A stretch of DNA of 64,000 nt from Symsagittifera roscoffensis (Eukaryota > Xenacoelomorpha > Acoela > Convolutidae), in contig NC_087065.1 in the NCBI RefSeq assembly GCF_963678635.1, forward strand, positions 38,775,888 to 38,839,887, written 5' to 3'. The notes under the pieces were generated by a model. That model did no database searches, was not told the origin of the DNA, and saw nothing but the letters and a program-made list of their open reading frames with translations. Below are positions 10,405 to 22,450 of this stretch, one piece after another. A program made the position numbers and the translations under genes. Position 1 is the stretch's first letter, and every line of letters starts with the position of its first letter.

Positions 10405-13135
10405 TTATTTACATATTAACGCAACAAAGATGGCATGACTGGACAGAGAAAAAAAACAATTTCTTAAAAAGTTAGCTATCGCGACCGGCAAATCTATACT
10501 TTCGCGACCAGACATTGTTTTTTTTATTTTAAAGTTGTTTTAACAAAGGTGATTAGACCAAATTTGACATCAATCGAAGAAGTTTCAGTCAGGCTCGTAA
10601 CAAGTTTCAAAAAAGACTTTTCCGACTTCAACTTAATCAATATAAACTCTAAAACGAGGAACAGAAAAAAGATTTAATCTAACAACCGCGCCGATGTTAC
10701 ACCAAAAAACATCAGTTTTGATTTTAAATTTTTTTTATATGAAAAAAGTTTCACAAAAAATACTTGATTATGAGTGCACCTTTGGAAATAAAACCCATTT
10801 CGCCTCAGGGTTTCAACTCTCTCAATAAGTAAATAATCATCTTTTTTGTGATTTAATTTATATGCAATTTCAGCTGACAAAAAATGCCAACCGCAAGTTT
10901 GATGGAAAACGTTTCTTCAATTCAAACTTTCAAAATTTTCCATATATTTTCGTTACGCTCCTTTATTTAGTTGAGCCCACGTGGAAAAATCTAATGCAGA
11001 AATTGCGATTTAGTGAGTCAAAAAAGTTGTCGCAGCAAGGACGGACACTGCTTGACCGGCTCAACTTTTGCAAAAATCAAATCATTTCTTCGGTTTGATG
11101 TTTGCAAATTCGGTGCAACCATTTTATGCAGAATAATTAATAAAATTAATTTCAATAGCAGAAGAAATTGCTGAGAATGTAAACTTTTTCTGTTTGTCTG
11201 AATTGTTTGTTTCACAAAGCAGGAAGTTTTCCTATTGTTTTAGTAATTAAATATCAATGATCAATGCATGAACAATCTGGCTCATGAGAAACTATACTTT
11301 AATTTTGTCTAAACAGACGAATTTTGATTTTAAAAAAGCAAACTAAAATACGCTGTTTTGAGTAAAAATTTAGAAAAGTTTTGCAGAGGAAGGACACTAT
11401 AGTATGTTGAAAGCAATGAAATTGGTAAAGACTAATAACTATAAATTCTATCAAAATCCGCTAAACCTAAATTTTGAATCAGCCAGTAGCGATAGTCTTT
11501 GCTTTTTAGAGATTTTGCGCAACAATTTTTTTTGCTGACTAACTTTTCAAATTTGTTTTTAGTTTAAACCAATCGATGGTCTCAGTTTCCAATTTTGCAT
11601 TTTTTGGGTTCTTTTGTTTACATTCATTTTTGTTGTGGAATAAAAACTGATTTCTGATTGAAAACTTTTTTTCGGCTGAAAAAAGCAGCATGTTGTTGTG
11701 CAAGTACCACACAAAGTTCCGAACACATTTAAAAAACTATATGAAGAAAGATTTAAGCAACTAACAAATAAAAACTTTATGAAATGTCAATTTTTTCAGA
11801 TAATTTTTTATGCTTCTGTTTTTCTGCAGAGTTGTTTTGTTATAAAACTCTCAAATTTCTCGTGGCCAAAGAAGCAATGATTCAACAATGAAGTTTTACG
11901 GGAGCTAACTTCAATTTTTTGCCGTTTTGTTAAATTTTTAAAAATTTTGTCAATTATTTTTTTTCTTTACTCGCTCAAAAGAAGACTTATAATCAGAAAT
12001 TTTAAGTTTTTTTTGATACAGAATACGCTCACAAAGTTTTTGGTTTAAATTAAATGACAATTCAAAAGACTTCATTATGATGTATCACTCGACTCTTTTT
12101 TAATGATTATTTGTTAGACTTGAGTTAGCGTGGAACAATTTTTTGGAAAATTAAAACCAACCCGGAAACAAATTTTCCTCGTAAATTTCATTGACCGGAA
12201 CAAATGTTTTTTCTTAGAAACTTCGCAAACTTAGCAGCGTGGGATTTTTTTCCAATCCACCGTTTCTATACGCAAAGTCTTAGCAGAGTTTCGACTGCCA
12301 TAAAAATTTCATCCGTTTTTTTCAACAAATATCTCAAGCAATTCAATTACTCGTAGCTCAGCAATTCAATACCTCGCAATTCAATATAAGATTGATCGTA
12401 TCAGGGCAAAATTTTGAATGAATTGTTTGACTGCTCTAAAAGATCGCTCAATAAGTATTTGCTTAAAGTGAGAAAAAAATTGAGAAAAACTGGAAAATAA
12501 TTCTAAATGTGAATTTTTCTTCCTCATCCAACAAAAAGAATGACAAAAAAATGTCACTATAAGTTCAAAAATTGGGCCTGAAGAAAAATTTAGAAATAAT
12601 TGTTGAAAAATACCAAGCGCGCGCATGTTTGATCAACAATGTTTCTCAATTTCAAATTTTCATAATTTCAATTTAAATTTTCCGTGCTCTTGTTTATTAT
12701 GCCGAACCATAGTGAAACAAATGTGCGGTGTGGGGCAATTTTTTGTGTCTGATTCTGGTCAAAACAATGCCTCAGTGTCAATATAAAATTTGTTCTAAAA
12801 ATAGACTGATCAGACATTAAATTGCTAAAATCTTCATTCTGGATATTTTCATACTTGTTTTTTTTTTATTTTGAGCGTATAATTGATTTTAATTTTCCAA
12901 AATGATATTTTTAAAAAACTTATAAGAAAAAGTTTGTCAATATTTTCACAAATGAAAAAATGAAAAAGAAATAAAAGTTGATTAAGGAAGGTTTTTTCTA
13001 TTACTTCTGGTCAATGCAGAATAAACTTGTCTTTATTTTGCTGAACTCTTAGTTTCATCGTGACGCTTCGGTAGGGAAGATAACCTCCAATTAAATAATT
13101 GCGGAAGAAAATTGCCAAAATTTTGAAAATTAGAG
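10405..13135 (+). repeat. mosaic repeat, long copy 1
   Basis: About 2.7 kb of non-coding repeat whose parts recur in the same order at 17,985-20,180: the CAAATTTGACATCAATC segment (10,558 versus 17,990), GTTGTCGCAGCAAGGACGG (11,025 versus 18,393), CAGGAAGTTTTCCTATTG, AAGCAGCATGTTGTTGTGC (11,683 versus 19,050), TTGGGCCTGAAGAAAAATTT, and GTTTCAT-GTGACGCT-CGGTAG. The 10,405-10,520 part (CGCGACCGG...GACCAGACATTG) matches 16,690-16,805. Paired frames at 11,018 and 18,386 are near-identical only because the DNA is repeated. No protein domain is seen. Confidence 0.7.
12326..12386 (+). repeat. short degenerate tandem repeat GCAATTCAATA
   Basis: Three to four imperfect copies of a unit containing CAATTCAAT, each followed by a CTCG-type spacer. 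A decayed R1 copy follows at 12,388-12,440 (GATCGTATCAGGGCAAAATTTTGAAT). Confidence 0.5.
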
Positions 13136-13292
13136 TTGGAAACATCGCATACCTGCTTAATTTTGCTGAAATACTTGTAGTTTGTTATTCTTAAGCTAAT
13201 AACCGCGGACTCGTTAGCCTTTATTTTTGCACTCGTACTCAAGAATTTCGAAGTTCTCTGTTTTTGTGTCAACGTCTAGATTCTCCAAGGTT

Positions 13293-13745
13293 TCAACCCA
13301 TGTTCAGTACCAAAATAGGAGTTCTGCCTAACATCCTCGGCGCACCTTTGTCCGACGCTGATGAGTGTATTCTGGAGCCATGTGGGTTCTCTTTGTTGGA
13401 TCCCATTTCCGACCAGGTTTCTATCGGGATCCCGCTAAAGAATACTGCCGTATCTAGAAACTCTTTCAATGACTTTTTTTGGCCACTGATGTCCCGTAAA
13501 TTAGCTGACACATCTGCTTCCGTATGTAGGTGCAAGACGTCATGCTCAATCAGAGCGCATTGTTCGATATTATTCACCTTCAGTTCCTCCATTTCTTTGA
13601 CAATCTGCTCTGTCAGGTCAATGTCACAAAATATAACTGCTTTCGCAAAGATATTGATGTCATCAATGTTCAGCATGACCTCGTGTGACTCATAAGCATA
13701 CGTGTCCCAACCGTTTTCTCTCATCAGCTTTGCTTCCCCAGTCAT
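13293..13745 (-). pseudogene. aspartic protease remnant, element A
   Basis: A 150-codon open segment. Its C-terminal half matches the retropepsin layout: FLDTAVFFSGIPIETW where a D-T/S-G-A active site is expected, then about 30 residues on GRTPILVLNMG, which resembles the conserved hydrophobic-Gly-Arg/Lys second half of this fold. The Gly after DT is lost (DTA), so the active site is not canonical. Element B has a homologous segment with a different lesion (LLYTRAVFSRIP). It lies directly downstream of gag, the usual position. Confidence 0.65.
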
Positions 13746-14308
13746 CAGTAGTGTCTAGATTGCTTATAATGGGATGTGAGGCCCTTTCGATCGCAAAGTG
13801 TCGTCATATACATCTATATTCATCAAGTTTGTTCATTCGTTTTACTCAAAACTCTCATTATTTAAAGTCCTGCCACTATTAATATTGTCATCAGTCTAGC
13901 ATTTGTTTTTTTATTCCGCATGCTTTCCCAGTGATCATATTCGTCGAATTGCAGCTGCTTCAAACCTTGAAAAATCACATACTTTGGCTCTTTTCTGCTG
14001 AAGACTGAAACATGTTCATCATTTTTTTTGCGTCCCAATCTGTTGCCTCGGTTTTTTTTGCTCTGCTCAACCTCTCGCGTTGTTAGGCCTGGCTTACTTT
14101 GTCAAGAGCATCTACCGCTGCCTTCTGATATTGATCTATAAGTTCAGTTTCTCAAGTTCCTGTGTTCCATTGTTCAGATTTTGACACATTGCTTTCACAG
14201 ACCTTGTTGTTAGTCCACCTTTATCATGTTTTTGTTCTATAGGTCCAAGTTTTCCGCTTGCCTATAAATCGTAATTTGCATTTTTGCTACTGCCAGTTAT
14301 GCTTTGGA

Positions 14309-15955
14309 TTATTTTAGTTCTTCAGTGCTTTTCAAAACGGAAGAGCTTTCCATTCGAAAATGAGCCTGGCTACAAAAAAGATATCTAGCTCCTTTCTTAG
14401 TATTTAGACCGCTGTAGAATCCAAATTCGTCCATCTGATTTACGTCATCTTCTTCGGGAGCAAAGCCCAGGCTCTTGATGCCTTGCCTGTATAGCGTGCA
14501 GTCTGGTGAAATGTGATTTACCGATCCACAGTAAACACATGAGCGACGTTTATGCCTGTCGTCGTTTGGCTTGTGACATGATGCTTTTGAAGTTTGTTGT
14601 CCTCGTTGAAGGTTGCAACCAGGCGAGTATGAGTCTCTTTTTGACTTCACCGGCAAAGACTCTCCTGATTTATGCCTCGTCTTCTCTGGAGTTGGTGCAT
14701 TGTCTTTCGAAAGCGTGTGATAGATTGCCGTCATTGTTCTTAGTTCGTCGCTTTTCCAGCCATCTAAGAACCTGGCTGTTATGCTGAATCGCTTCTACTT
14801 TTGTAGTTTGCTCTGGCTCGCTACTTCGTCTCAGACTCTCTAGGTTTTCTAAGATTAGTTGAATCGATTCGTCATCTCTTTGTCTCCGCTTGTCAAAACT
14901 CATCTTGGCCTGATGTCCTTTCACTCTGAGAGAAAGCGACTCAATAGGATTTCAAAGATTTTGTCTGCTGTATCCCGTTCTTCTTTTTTTTAGCTTCTAC
15001 GTTTTCTAGTACAGTCTCCTTTAGATAGTTCAAGATAGCTGTGCAAGCTTGTATTTCATTGTTCAAGTTATCTTTTTCTAGTTTCAATGCTTCCGTCCGA
15101 GCCATCACTGAACTCTCTGGGCTTTTTGAATAAAACTTTGGTTATGTTGCCCCCGATGCTTCTATAGTTCTATTCATCATTTCCCAGCTATTAGCCATGT
15201 TGTAGCATCCGGAGTAAACGTCGTATGTGCTGAAGATTCCCGAGATGATGTTGTGATATGTGTCTGATATCTCTATCTGTCATGGTTATTCGGAGTTGCG
15301 CCAGTGTTGCTATGAGTGGTTTTCGAGGTAGACTATGGTTCTGGTCCGCAAAACCTACCCTCATTCCTACTTGTTTTTCTTCTTTTCTCGGACTCTCTTG
15401 CTGCAAGGGTGAATGTTTTTTCAGGAGCGCGTTTTTTTTCTGTCTGTATTCCACATGAGTTTTCAATTTGATAACTGCTCTTGGTTTCTGTCTACGACTC
15501 TATTCTCTGTTGTTGACTATTCGATCTTTTGTAGCCTTTTTCATCTATTCCATGCCCTTCTTAACCTTCTTTCTCTTTCCTTGTCTGTCTCTTCCACCTT
15601 TTCCTTTAGCTGCGCTTTTTCTCGTCTGCGCTCTTGTCACTATCGAAAAAAGATCTAGTAGTTTGCATGTTTCGAGCTTCATCTCCCTCTTCAATTCTTC
15701 TCTGTCTTCTTTAACCTTTCTCGAGTTTATTCTGTATCAGATCTAGTTTGCTTAAACTCTCCAACTTCTATGGTTACTTGGCGCCCATAAGATCCAGTCG
15801 TTTTGATATCTCCAGCGTCCTGACTTAATTCCTCGTTTGTGTTGTCGCGTTGCTCTTCTGTTTTATCTGTTGTTATAGTTGACACTGTATCAAAACTTTC
15901 CCCTAGTTTATTTAGCTGCATTTGTTTTCTTTTGATCTCAAGTCGACCCCTTTTT
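14309..15955 (-). pseudogene. gag: gag (capsid-nucleocapsid), element A
   Basis: Retrotransposon structural protein that would package element RNA. On the minus strand there is an acidic N-terminal segment from a Met at about 15,921, then a Lys/Arg/Glu-rich coiled-coil-like stretch (about 15,560-15,660), then a capsid-like region (15,191-15,466). A linker (14,670-14,924) follows with SEPEQTTKVE. The nucleocapsid (14,309-14,734) carries a complete CX2CX4HX4C zinc knuckle, CVYCGSVNHISPDC. Frames change several times, so it is a broken gene. Element B carries the same parts. Assignment to Ty3/gypsy rests on the zinc knuckle and on the pol genes attached to B. Confidence 0.75.
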
Positions 15956-16300
15956 TGTTAATACGCTCTAACTTTTTCTGTAAAAAACGTTTTCCTACTG
16001 TGGGAATCATCTTTTAATGTCTCTGGAGTTATGCCGTTTGTCTCGGCTTTGTCACTCAATGTTGATAAACTCAACTTTTTTGTTTTTTCTTCTCAGTTAT
16101 GTCTGGCATCGGTGTCAAGACTATATCCATTAGTCTCCTTTTTCTTTGTTCTCTGTTGCTTTTTAGTCCTTCAAGTGTTCGCCCTTCTCTTTGAGTTATT
16201 TTTTTCCCTGATATTTGAGGTCTGAGATGGTTGTATTATTAGTTTATTTCTCGGCAGAGGCTTTTGCTGTTGGTCACTTTTCTTCTTTCAACTAGTCAGA

Positions 16301-16690
16301 CCCTAGTTTTCTTCTTTTTTCCATGTCCCCAACATTTTTTCCTTGAATATCTCATCTTGTTCAAAAAATGTCTACAAATTTTCGAAACGACCTGTCTAAA
16401 ATTATAACTTTCTTAATATATGCATCTATTAGAAAAGTATCAGATGCTTGATTTTTTTTTTGTAAAACCTTTCTTAACGGTATCTTTAATATACTTCAGT
16501 GATTTACTTAAAAATAATTTCGGTTAACATGATTTATTGAATTCAATCAACTTCTACAGCCTTTCTTGTTGAACCCTAACCGTTGGGTATTTTTTCAAAA
16601 TTACCAAGATTCAAACCATTGGGCATTTGCTAGAACTACCGAAGACTCAAGAAACTGTACCTTTCGGTAGTTTTTGCGACCAAATTTTTT
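16301..16690. other. AT-rich spacer
   Basis: No gene seen. It lies just outside the A/B homology boundary at 16,296 and could hold a decayed 5' untranslated region or LTR of element A, but no partner copy is recognisable in the window. Confidence 0.3.
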
Positions 16691-17720
16691 TATATATATA
16701 TTTACGCAACGAAGATGGCACGACAGGCCAGAGAAAAAAAACGGTTTTTTAAAAATTTGACTGTCGCGACCGGAAAATCGTATTTTCGCAGCCAGACATT
16801 GATTATTTTTGACTGTTAAAGTTGTCGCAGCAAAGACGGACACTGCTTACAAGGAATTTCATTTTTTTTCAACTCATTTTATGCAGATTGAGTGATAACG
16901 TTAGCTTTAAAAGCAAAATAAATATTGCTTAGAGTGTTACGATTTTTCTTGTAGTTTATGTTTTTTTTTGCTTCAATAGGCAGGAAGTTTTTCTTTTTTT
17001 GTTATAATTACATTATTACTTCGTGAGCTTTATGTCCATGACAGATTTTACTTCAGTGTTGTTCAACACAACTGTTGCAAGTGAAGAACAGTATAGTCTG
17101 ATAGACCAAAAACTTTCCTTATAGTTGACAAATAAACTTTTTTTTATCAAAGTCGGACCAGCCTAAACTTTGAGTCTCTCATTGGCGGAGTTCTTAAAGT
17201 TTTATAGATCTTGGCGCAACAATATTTTTTGATTTTTTTTGCAACTTTTTTTTGCGTAGATCAAGTCCTTTTTCTGGGTCTTAGATAGAAGAAAAGCAAG
17301 AACTGGCTTCAGCACTGCTCTTAAATGATTATAAACTCAATAGACCAAATAAAAACATCGGTTGCTACTGCGGTGTATGCAGATGATAGTCCCAGAAAAC
17401 GGATACACTATAAAAGCCAAGCTGAAAAAAAGATTTCGTCAATAAAACCGAGTTCAAATTATTATCGAAAAAAAAAGCTACAGCCTCTTTTTTGAAAAAC
17501 AATGGCGATAAGGCCAGATTTGACATCTTCAATCAAACTCGTAATAAAGTTCGAAACCGGCTTATCCGAATTCAAAATAATCGATCTGGACGCTAAGATA
17601 TCATGCAGAAAAATCTCAGTTTACCAACCGCACCGACATTTCATTAAAAGATATCGATCGAGTTCGCTTGTAGTACTCAAATCGTAATAAAAAGTCGGTA
17701 AATATCTCATGTAAATTGAT
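16691..17720 (+). repeat. mosaic repeat, about 1-kb unit
   Basis: Order of landmarks: ACGCAACGAAGATGGCACGAC and CGCGACCGG...CAGACATTG (as at 10,410), GTTGTCGCAGCAAAGACGG (as at 11,025), the CAGGAAGTTTTTC segment, TTGGCGCAACAA (as at 5,265 and 11,515), CCTTTTTCTGGGTCTTAG (as at 5,348), then GGCGATAAGGCCAGATTTGACATC (as at 5,590). This is the fullest example of the unit order in the window. Confidence 0.6.
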
Positions 17721-17979
17721 TATACAGATTTTCTTATACGTTTTCTGGTCGATGCATTATAAACAGATTCCCCAAAAGAATCAATCTGAACGCTAAAATA
17801 GTGAGGAATAAGTCTAATTGTATTAACCGCTCCGATGTTTCATCGAAAAAGTTCGATCATTTTAGTTATAAGCAATTTTTTATAGCAAAAAATGTTTAAA
17901 CATATATACGCAGCTATCAACGTTCTTTTGAAAACTTCGTCGTAGAACAAAATCATAGTTCCTAAATTTAGAAGCAATG

Positions 17980-20185
17980 GTGATTAGACCAAATTTGACA
18001 TCAATCAAACAAATTTTAGTCAGGCTCGTAGCAAGTTTCGAAAAAAGATTTTCCGACTTCAAACTAACCAATATAAACTCTAAAACGAGGAACAGAAAAA
18101 AGATTTAATCTAACAACCTCGCCGATATTACACCGAAAAAGATCAATTTTGATTTTAATTCTTTTTTCTATGAAAAAATTTAACAAAAAATTTAACTTGA
18201 TTATCAGTGCAATTTTGAAAATAAAACCCAATTCACTCTCAGGGTTTCAACTCTCTCAATAAGCAAATAATCATCCTTTTAGCTAGTTTTTTTGATATGC
18301 AAATTTCCAATATACTTTCCGGTACGCTAATTTATTCAGCTGAGCCCATGTGGAAAATCTAATGCAGAAATTGCGATTTAGTGAGTCAAAAAAGTTGTCG
18401 CAGCAAGGACGGACACTGCTTGACCGGCTCAACTTTTGCAAAAATAAAATTATTTCTTCGGTTTGATGTTTGCAAATTCGGTGCTACCATTTTATGCAGA
18501 ATAAATAATAAAAATAATTTCAATAGCAGAAGAAATTGCTGAGAATGTAAACTTTTTCTGTTTGTCTGAATTGTTTGTTTCACAAAGCAGGAAGTTTTCC
18601 TATTGTTTTAGTAATTAAATATCAATGATCAATGCATGAACAATCTGGCTCATGAGAAACTATACTTTAATTTTGTCTAAACAGTCAAACTTTGATTTGA
18701 AAAAAGCAAACAAAAATACGCCGTTGTAAGTCAAAATTTAGATAATTTTTGCAGAGGAAGGACACTATAGTATGTTGAAAGCAATGAAATCGGTAAAGAC
18801 TAATAACTATAAATTCTATCAAAATCCGCTAAATCTAAATGTTGAATCAGCCAGTAGCGATAGTCTTTGCTTTTTAGAGATTTTGCGCAACAATTTTTTT
18901 TGCTGACTAATTTTTCAAATTTGTTTTTAGTTTAAACCAATCGATGGTCTCGGTTTCCAATTTTGCATTTTTTGGGTTCTTTTGTTTACATTCATTTTTG
19001 TTGTGGAATAAAAACTGATTTCTTATTGAAAACATTTTTCGTCTGAAAAAAGCAGCATGTTGTTGTGCAAGTACAACATAAAGTTCCGATCACATTTAAG
19101 AAACTATATGAAGAAAGATTTAAGCAACTAACAAATAAAAGTTTTATGAAATGTCAATTTTTTCATATAATTTTTTATGCTTCTATTTTTCTGCAGAACT
19201 GTTTTGTTATAAAACTCTCAAACTTCTCATGGCCAAGGAAGCAATAATTAAACAATGAAGTTTTGCGGGAGCTAACATTAGTTTTTGCCGTTTTGTTATT
19301 TTTCTTAAATTTTGTCAGTTATTTTTTTACTCGCTCAAAAGAAGACTTATAATCAGAAATTTTAATTAAATGACAACTCAAAAGACTTTATTATGATTTA
19401 TCACTTGACTCTTACTAATGATAAATTGTTCCAATTGAGATAGCGTGGAACAAGTTTTTGGAAAAATAAATTCAGCCCGGAAACAAACTTTCTCCTAAAT
19501 TTCATCCACTGGAACAAATCTTTTTGTTAGAAACTTCGCAAAAACGATTTTTTTCCAGTTTTACTTCCTCATCCAACAAAAAAATGCAAATAAAATGTCA
19601 CTATACGGCTCGGAAGTTCAAAATATTGGGCCTGAAGAAAAATTTAGAAATAATTGTTGAAAAATACCAAGCGCAAGTTTGACCAACAATGTTTCTCAAT
19701 TTCAAATTTTCATAATTTCAATTTTAATTTTCAGTGCTCTTGTTTATTATGCCGAGCCATAGTGAAACAAATGTGCGGTGTGGGGCAATTTTTTGTTTTT
19801 GTGTCTGATTCTGGTCAAAACAATGCCTCAGTGTCAATCTAAAACTTGCTCTAAAAAGTGACTGATCAGACTGCAAATAGCTGAAATCTTCATTCTGGAT
19901 ATTTTCATACTAGTTTTCTGCATTCAAAACACGATTTGTTTTTTTATTTTGAGTGTATAATTGTTTTCCATTTCCAAAAACGATCGTTTTAAAAAACTTA
20001 TAAGAAAAACTTGTCAATATTTTCACAAATGAAAAAATAAAAAAGAAATAAAGTTGAATAAGTAAGGTTTTTTTCTTATTTCTGGTCAATGCAGATTAAA
20101 CATGTCTTTATTTTGTTGAACTCCTAGTTTCATTGTGACGCTCCGGTAGAGAAGATACCCTCCAATTAAGTGATTGCGGGTTAAA
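17980..20185 (+). repeat. mosaic repeat, long copy 2
   Basis: Partner of 10,546-13,110 with small gaps; long stretches are nearly identical (for example 18,386-18,930 against 11,018-11,560). Copy 2 lacks parts of 12,000-12,560. The two copies flank element A, so together they could be read as a long direct repeat around it (see findings). Confidence 0.7.
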
Positions 20186-20199
20186 ATTGCTACAGTAAG

Positions 20200-20990
20200 T
20201 CATAGTTTAATAAATTCTCATTGAGTAATCTTTTTTCTACCGAATCGTTCAACCACCAAAATAATTCTTTGGCGACCAAAATTTGTTAGATACAAAATAT
20301 CCCTTGTGATTTTGAACAATTCAGTGCGGCCGAAATCCGAAAAGCCTAGAAGTTTGCGACCAGAGATTGTTGTCTCCAGGTTTTCGTGACTGGAAAAACT
20401 GTGGCAAGAAAGCTGGGCACTGCTTGCAAGCGCAGCGTTTTTGGCTTTTAATATGTTTGTGACACTAGTGCAATTTTTTGTGCAAAATAAATATTTCATA
20501 TTAGTTTCAAGAGCAAAAAGACGTTGCTTAGAATGTTAATTTTTGTTGCTTAATTTTTTTGCTTCAGAAATCAGGAAACTTTCCTACTGTCTGTAGAAAA
20601 TACATCATTACTTCATGAGTATTCTGGCCCATGGGAGACTATACTTATCTACAGTTTCGTTTTTTTTTAAAGAAAACAAACAAACAAAAAAAGGCCGCTG
20701 GTTTTTTAAAAGTTTTATCAGAACTGTATGCTATGTTGAAAACATTGAGTTCGCTAATAGTTGATAACTAACCATGTTATCAAGATCGGTTAATCCTAAT
20801 TTTTGAAAGAGCCATTGGCGCATTTTTATTAGTATTGAAATCTTGGCACGACAAAATTTTTATGTTTTTTCGCAACTTTTTTTTTACTGAATTTAGCTCT
20901 GCCAACCGATTTAATTTGCATTAAATCTTTTTACTGGTCTCATATTTTTTTTTTCGAAAAAAAGAGGGGATTTCTTATTGAAAAAATTTT
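20200..20990 (+). repeat. mosaic repeat, diverged copy
   Basis: Contains GCGACCAGAGATTG, CTGGGCACTGCTTGCAAG, AATCAGGAAACTTTCCTACTG, the GATCGGTTAATCCTAATTTTTG segment and an AAAAAGCAGCAGGTGCTGAGCACAAAGTTCCG-like tail (to about 21,030). These correspond in order to 16.8-17.2 and 11.0-11.75 kb but are more diverged. Confidence 0.5.
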
Positions 20991-21109
20991 TGTAAGAGGA
21001 AAAAGCAGCAGGTGCTGAGCACAAAGTTCCGAACAATTTAAAAAAAATTAACTGAAAAACTTTTTTTTTCATCTTTTAAAATTTGTCAAAAAAACAACAA
21101 AAAATAAAA

Positions 21110-21303
21110 GATCAAGTTAACATCCCCCCCCCTCCCCAAATAGACCAAGTTAAGATCCTCCATCCCAGCGCTGAATTTAAATTAATTTTGTTTACGAATG
21201 CATGTACAATGCTCGATTCTGATTGGCTAAAAATTCCCAACTTAGAGCCAAGTTAACATCCTCCCCCCTAAACGTGTTTAGGGGGAGGATGTTAACTTGG
21301 TCC
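21110..21303. mobile_element. MITE-like element with a C/G-run hairpin terminus
   Basis: The left end GATCAAGTTAACATCC is followed by a C-run; the right end in complement is GGACCAAGTTAACATCC. Length is about 194 bp. Near the right end, 21,248-21,300 is an almost perfect palindrome (CCAAGTTAACATCC, C-run, TAAACGTGTTTA, G-run, complement) with arms differing by one base (6 C versus 5 G). A third partial terminus lies at about 21,142. The interior ATTCTGATTGG word matches the complement of 1,611-1,623 in the 1,536 element. Confidence 0.75.
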
Positions 21304-21950
21304 GAAATTTAAATACTTCAAACTTTTTTATCCATGTTTTTTTCATTCTTCAAAATTTCACCTATTTCAGAGTATTCTTTTATGCTATAAAATTGTTGCA
21401 ATATTGCAAAGTCCCAAAAAATAGTTTCCTGGAGCAATATTAAGTATTTTGCGTATCAGTTGAATTTTGTTTTTACCATGATACATACTCCCTTGCTTTA
21501 CGAGCCCAAATTATGAATAATAACCAATTATTTTTTTTTCGACACAAATTTTTTTCAAAGTTTTTAACAACTTTTGAATGACGACTTAAAAATTTTGATT
21601 ATGTTATATCACGCAATGATTTTCAAAGATTCATTATGGCATATGATTTTGCGTGCAAAATGTTTAAAAAATGAACCATTCCGAAACAAAATTTCTCCTC
21701 AATTTCAGAGACCGCAACAAAACATTTGTCAAAACTAAAAACAAATGAATCTTCTTCAACATAATGACTCTACACGTAAAATTTTTGCAGGGCTTCGATG
21801 TATCAATATATTTCTATTAGTATTGTATAAAACAAAGAAACTTTAGTTGATTTAACGATAAAACAAGATGCTCATATCAAGACACATTTTTAAATGTTCC
21901 GACTGGTGTAAAAACAGCTCAAAAACTATTTGGTTAAACATGCTTGGGTT
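21304..21950. other. AT-rich non-coding DNA
   Basis: No gene supported. A strongly decayed R1 copy may lie at 21,863-21,915 (AACAAGATGCTCATATCA...AATGTTCCGACTG). Confidence 0.4.
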
Positions 21951-21964
21951 CTTTTGTCCCCCTC

Positions 21965-22450
21965 TTCTAGTGTTCATTGTTAGGGAGTCGTGGAGTTCCA
22001 CCCATCTTCATCTTGATCCGGCTTTTTCCAGTTGTCCTCTTTAAAGATGGGGCATCCGTAACTAGAGTTCCAATGTGCTATCAAGTGATCGCTTATCTTT
22101 TCCTCTGTTGCTGTTTGACAGTGTACTGCTTCTGCTAGTTTTGTAAATTGATCTATGATTGTATCCCGAAAACCTTTCGGTGTTCTATTTTTATAATCAA
22201 ATTGATTTCTGAGATCTCGACTGACTAGGAGAGAAGTTTCATCTTACTGGGTTATTTTACTTGTAGAAATGACAAGCACGCGTTGATCCATATCTCGCAG
22301 GCCTTTTTTATTCCTGACCAATCAAAATGATTAATGTTTCTTTGTTGCACTTTATCTATGACTTGATGCCCCATTTGATCATGTGACCTAAATAGTACCT
22401 TTGTCTGAAATAATTGTGGGAAAACGAAGACATTATGTTTGTGCAAAATC
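21965..22450 (-). pseudogene. integrase remnant, element B
   Basis: The integrase would insert element cDNA into the host genome. The N-terminal zinc-binding region is seen at 22,252-22,446 (SHDQMGHQVIDKVQQRN, then FDWSGIKKACEIWINAC), giving most of the HHCC pattern. The catalytic core begins at about 22,160-22,050 with IIDQFTKLAEAV and HWNSSYGCP, typical core landmarks. The sequence diverges before the second catalytic Asp, so the core is truncated. The same landmarks appear in element C (MGHQEIDKAHQR, IDHFRKYAEAV). Confidence 0.75.

Larger units (their letters stand above)
13136..16300 (-). mobile_element. Ty3/gypsy-type element A, gag-protease fragment
   Basis: Parallels 25,085-28,340 throughout, at an offset of about 12.0-12.1 kb and roughly the same decay level. 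It has gag with a zinc knuckle, then protease, on the minus strand. The homology stops at CAACTAGT on the high side (16,296, against 28,339 in B). On the low side it merges into the mosaic repeat near 13,135, so the RT, RNase H and integrase genes are missing. No LTRs were identified. Confidence 0.75.

Noticed and set aside
11018-11215. Near-identical 65-codon frames at 11,018-11,215 and 18,386-18,583 (also 11,698 and 19,065)
   Set aside because: The DNA around them is repeated to the same degree, including outside the frames; no domain and no sign of coding-specific conservation.
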